Below are positions 62,950 to 64,000 of a DNA stretch of 64,000 bases, piece by piece. The DNA is taken from the NCBI GenBank assembly GCA_026990595.1, contig JALXCZ010000007.1:1-64000 (forward strand), read 5' to 3'. The position numbers were made by a program, and so were the translations under genes. How positions within the stretch are numbered: position 1 is the first letter of the stretch; each line of letters begins with the position of its first letter. Below the pieces are notes generated by a model that saw nothing but the letters and a program-made list of their open reading frames with translations, ran no database searches and had not been told where the DNA came from. Origin of the DNA: Sulfurovum sp. GTDB lineage: Bacteria; Campylobacterota; Campylobacteria; Campylobacterales; Sulfurovaceae.

Positions 62950-64000
62950 TTGAACTATATAGAAACCCTTCAACACCCTGTTATCAGAAGACTGTCATTC
63001 ATACAGCTTATCTCCTACTTTGGTACATGGTTCTCTCAAGTTGCGATCTACTCAATGCTTGTCAGTTTTCATGCCGATGCCGTTACCATTGCAATAACTG
63101 CTGCCATGTCTATGCTTCCTGCTGTAGTACTGGCTCCTCTTATAGGGATCATTATAGACAAAATAGCCTTTAAAAGGCTTATGCTTACGCTTCTACTTGT
63201 AGAGATAAGTATGACTCTCGGTTTTATTTTTATCAATTCTTTGAAATATATTTGGATACTAATGATTCTTATTTTCATACGTTCCTCAGCTGCAAGTATG
63301 CTTTTTTCTGCACAGATGTCACTTTTCCCAAAAATTCTTAAAGGAAAGATGCTTAAGAATACCAATGAAATACATTCTATCATCTGGTCTTTCACCTATG
63401 CTGCAGGTATGGCAGTCGGAGGAATGGTCACACATTATCTTGGGGTTGATCTTGCTTTCAGTATAGATGCAACACTCTATATAATTGCCGTACTCCTCCT
63501 TTTGGGCTTGAAATTAAGTCTTGAAAAAGTGATCTATGCAGATTCAAACTGGATAATGTTCATTGATGGGTTCAAATATCTTTTTAAACATAAAAAACTA
63601 CTGCACCTTATCTTGCTGCATGCTGCCATCGGACTTACAAGTTTTGATGCACTCACTACCCTGCTTTCTGACTATCAGTACAAAAAACTCATAGCCGTAC
63701 CACTCGCAATTGGCTGGATGAATGCTACTAGAGCCTTAGGACTGATGATCGGTCCTTTCTTTATAGGCAGAGTGATCTCCAAAGAAAACTTGCACTACTT
63801 CTTTGTTTTACAAGGACTTGCCATACTCTTATGGTCAGTATTGGAATTTAATTTTTACTATGCACTTTTTGCTCTCTTTGTAACAGGATTCTTTATTACC
63901 ACACTCTGGTCATACACCTACCTACTCATTCAGGAAGAGACAGAGTCAAAATATATGGGAAGAGTGATCTCTTATAACGATATGTTCTTCATGCTCTCCA
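62950..64000 (+). CDS. MFS transporter, truncated by the window edge
   Basis: At least 350 residues of a major facilitator protein, continuing beyond 64000. Read from the TTG at 62950 (one base after the preceding stop) it begins MNYIETLQHPVIRRLSFIQ and has about ten helices in view, with the loop DKIAFKRLM after helix 2 as in MFS loop 2-3. The layout resembles MFS proteins of the ENTS/macrolide-efflux type. The start lacks a clear ribosome-binding site; substrate unknown. Confidence 0.8.
   Translation, partial: MNYIETLQHPVIRRLSFIQLISYFGTWFSQVAIYSMLVSFHADAVTIAITAAMSMLPAVVLAPLIGIIIDKIAFKRLMLTLLLVEISMTLGFIFINSLKYIWILMILIFIRSSAASMLFSAQMSLFPKILKGKMLKNTNEIHSIIWSFTYAAGMAVGGMVTHYLGVDLAFSIDATLYIIAVLLLLGLKLSLEKVIYADSNWIMFIDGFKYLFKHKKLLHLILLHAAIGLTSFDALTTLLSDYQYKKLIAVPLAIGWMNATRALGLMIGPFFIGRVISKENLHYFFVLQGLAILLWSVLEFNFYYALFALFVTGFFITTLWSYTYLLIQEETESKYMGRVISYNDMFFMLS

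Overview
The window looks like chromosomal DNA of a Campylobacterota (former Epsilonproteobacteria) species, most like the Sulfurovum/Sulfurimonas group. This is inferred from the AT-rich composition, tightly packed overlapping genes, TATAAT-type -10 boxes without clear -35 boxes, the pdxJ-pdxA pair, and the general look of the housekeeping proteins. I see no rRNA, tRNA, CRISPR array, phage or transposase gene. Coding density is very high. The only gene-free stretch over 300 bases is at the left edge (1-343) and is filled by a structured inverted-repeat element.

Layout. 1-5363: a nitrogen module on the + strand, with a receiver-less NtrC-like regulator, a PAS protein resembling a decayed histidine kinase, and two successive ammonium transporter/PII pairs (amt-glnK, amt-glnK). 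A 17-bp palindrome (TGATTA-N5-TAATCA) lies upstream of the regulator and of each amt gene. 5372-8008: yigZ, vanZ-like, hemH and kdsB. 8059-16829: eight minus-strand genes in the order of the MSHA pilus genes mshI-J-K-L-M-N-E-G, with no pilin nearby. 17019-20263: era, hslU, hslV, rplI. 20393-25305: a small dehydratase/glycosyltransferase pair, an M3 oligopeptidase, a membrane protein and argG.

25360-42820 is the highlight: 21 contiguous minus-strand genes that read as one operon for a flexirubin-type compound, meaning an aryl polyene joined to a dialkylresorcinol. It holds DarA- and DarB-like proteins, a BtrH-type acyltransferase, an ABC exporter, two acyl carrier proteins, two intact ketosynthases plus a catalytically dead one and a short chain-length-factor-like one, an aromatic amino acid ammonia-lyase, a ketoreductase, a dehydratase, an acyl-activating ligase, a PlsC acyltransferase, a LolA-like carrier, an MMPL/RND exporter, a membrane protein and a thioredoxin-like protein. 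The likely flow is: the ammonia-lyase makes a cinnamate-type starter, the ligase loads it on an ACP, the KS/KR/DH set builds the polyene, DarB/DarA make the resorcinol, acyltransferases join or anchor the product, and MMPL/LolA/ABC components export it. A dehydratase-glycosyltransferase pair at 20393-21369 may be a detached part of the pathway. Such clusters are best known in Bacteroidetes, so its presence here is notable.

42988-64000 is mixed housekeeping: pdxJ, pdxA, TPR and repeat proteins, yqeY, trpC, trmN6-like, bpt, an MnmC-like oxidoreductase, glyS, trmL, purU, cca, leuB, leuD, rpoD, a molybdopterin-binding-domain protein and a truncated MFS transporter at the right edge. Several families of short palindromic repeats are scattered between genes. 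One of them sits in frame inside the MnmC-like gene.
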